A DNA stretch of 6,294 nt from Bacillota bacterium. Lineage in GTDB: Bacteria > Bacillota > Bacilli > Alicyclobacillales > SLC66. Shown here one piece after another: positions 5,709 through 6,294 of this stretch (position 1 is the stretch's first letter; each line of letters starts with the position of its first letter). The stretch is from assembly GCA_021846145.1 (NCBI GenBank), contig JAJZCJ010000194.1, forward strand, positions 1 to 6,294, read 5' to 3'. The position numbers were made by a program, and so were the translations under genes. The notes beneath the pieces are model-generated. The model made no database searches and had not been told where the DNA came from. It worked only from the letters and a program-made list of their open reading frames with translations.

Positions 5709-6294
5709 TCAAAATCGAGAACGGGGCAAGCCGATTCTGTATTTTCCCCGAGATTCAATCCCACCTAACCCCTCAATCCCAGTGATAGTGGATTGCACCA
5801 CTTCATAGATATCAATCGTTTCGTGAATCGGCGTAAAGGCAATTTTTTCGGCCACCAATACGGGATCAAGCGCATGAATCAAAATTCGTTCCGGCGAACT
5901 GGCAAAGTTGGCTCCTGCTTCTAATAACGCTTCAAAATGAGACTGGCAGGCTCCTGCAAAGATGATTAACTCATCCAAACTTCGTTCATATCGCCTCGCC
6001 GCACGCACTGCCTGTACGAAATGATTCGAGTTGCGGTATTGATCCATACGCAGCATTTCACTGTGCTTACCTTCGCGCAGTACACTGTCATGGCCTGTGA
6101 TAATTAAAATATCTGGTTCATACTCGCTTAAAAGTTTGGGCATGAAATTCACCATTTCTGCCTCAGGTAAATTTTTCCCGACCGCGCGAATGCCTAGTTT
6201 ATTATACGTCTGCAGGCATTTCTCCAAGTAGGTGCCATCGCCATCTAGATGAAGCACACGGCCAGGCAATTCAAAAAAATCTTCGAATTTTCGC
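5709..6294 (-). CDS. yabG: Sporulation-specific cysteine protease YabG, C-terminal part (cut by the window edge)
   Basis: The frame is open to the right-hand edge, so the start lies outside the window; an internal TTG at 6269 is not the start because the family sequence RKFEDFFELPGR continues through it. About 194 residues are visible of a protein that is about 290 long in B. subtilis. YabG is made in the mother cell and processes spore-coat proteins such as SafA and SpoIVA. Recognisable blocks are PGRVLHLDGDGTYLEKCL, EPDILIITGHD, FAGACQSHFEALLEAGANFASSPERILIH (key residues Cys, His, Glu) and the end IGLPRSRF. The His in ITGHD and the Cys in AGACQSH lie 48 residues apart and probably correspond to the catalytic pair reported for B. 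subtilis YabG (His172 and Cys218, from memory). The gene ends with TGA at 5709-5711, and no terminator is seen before the veg promoters, so yabG transcripts may run on into veg. Confidence 0.95.
   Translation of the reverse strand, partial: RKFEDFFELPGRVLHLDGDGTYLEKCLQTYNKLGIRAVGKNLPEAEMVNFMPKLLSEYEPDILIITGHDSVLREGKHSEMLRMDQYRNSNHFVQAVRAARRYERSLDELIIFAGACQSHFEALLEAGANFASSPERILIHALDPVLVAEKIAFTPIHETIDIYEVVQSTITGIEGLGGIESRGKYRIGLPRSRF

Noticed and set aside
1..6294. Transposon, phage, CRISPR or tRNA remnants that could explain the cphBA insertion
   Set aside because: No inverted terminal repeats, target duplications, integrase fragments, repeat-spacer arrays or tRNA-like folds were seen at either cassette boundary.

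Overview
All seven genes in this window lie on the minus strand, so transcription runs from high to low coordinates. In that order they are yabG (3' part), veg, sspF, cphB, cphA, ispE and purR (5' part). The order yabG-veg-sspF-ispE-purR is the classic chromosomal block of endospore-forming Bacilli, as in Bacillus subtilis. YabG is a spore-coat protease and SspF a minor small acid-soluble spore protein, so the host is almost certainly a spore-forming member of the Bacillota. The moderate base composition and the presence of cyanophycin genes suggest a lineage outside Bacillus proper, perhaps Alicyclobacillaceae or Thermoactinomycetaceae-like. That placement is inference and cannot be settled from the sequence alone.

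The distinctive feature is a two-gene cyanophycin cassette, cphB (cyanophycinase) followed by cphA (cyanophycin synthetase), inserted between sspF and ispE (1395-4852). The two genes overlap by four bases at a TTGA junction and are probably translationally coupled. The cassette is bracketed by two hairpins: an sspF terminator (4891-4917) and a hairpin after cphA (1337-1374). CphB has its full catalytic set. CphA has all three domains, but its ATP-grasp glycine loop reads DGCQGQG where the well-studied enzymes read DGNHGRG.

Layout from right to left. 6294-5709 is the C-terminal two thirds of YabG. 5708-5572 holds two tandem sigma-A promoters for veg. 5571-5296 is veg (GTG start). 5295-5189 holds a 12-bp direct repeat and a strong terminator. 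5188-5160 is a sigma-G-like promoter. 5124-4936 is sspF. 4917-4891 is its terminator. 4852-4028 is cphB and 4031-1395 is cphA. 1374-1337 is a hairpin. 1298-450 is ispE. 428-399 is a possible purR promoter, and 351-1 is the N-terminal part of PurR. There is no gene-free stretch longer than about 140 bases, and no RNA gene, mobile element, CRISPR array or riboswitch was recognised.

Together, CphA would polymerise aspartate and arginine into a nitrogen-rich reserve, and CphB would cut it back to beta-Asp-Arg dipeptides. The isoaspartyl dipeptidase needed to finish degradation is not in this window. The cassette's position among spore genes suggests, but does not prove, a link between cyanophycin storage and sporulation or germination.
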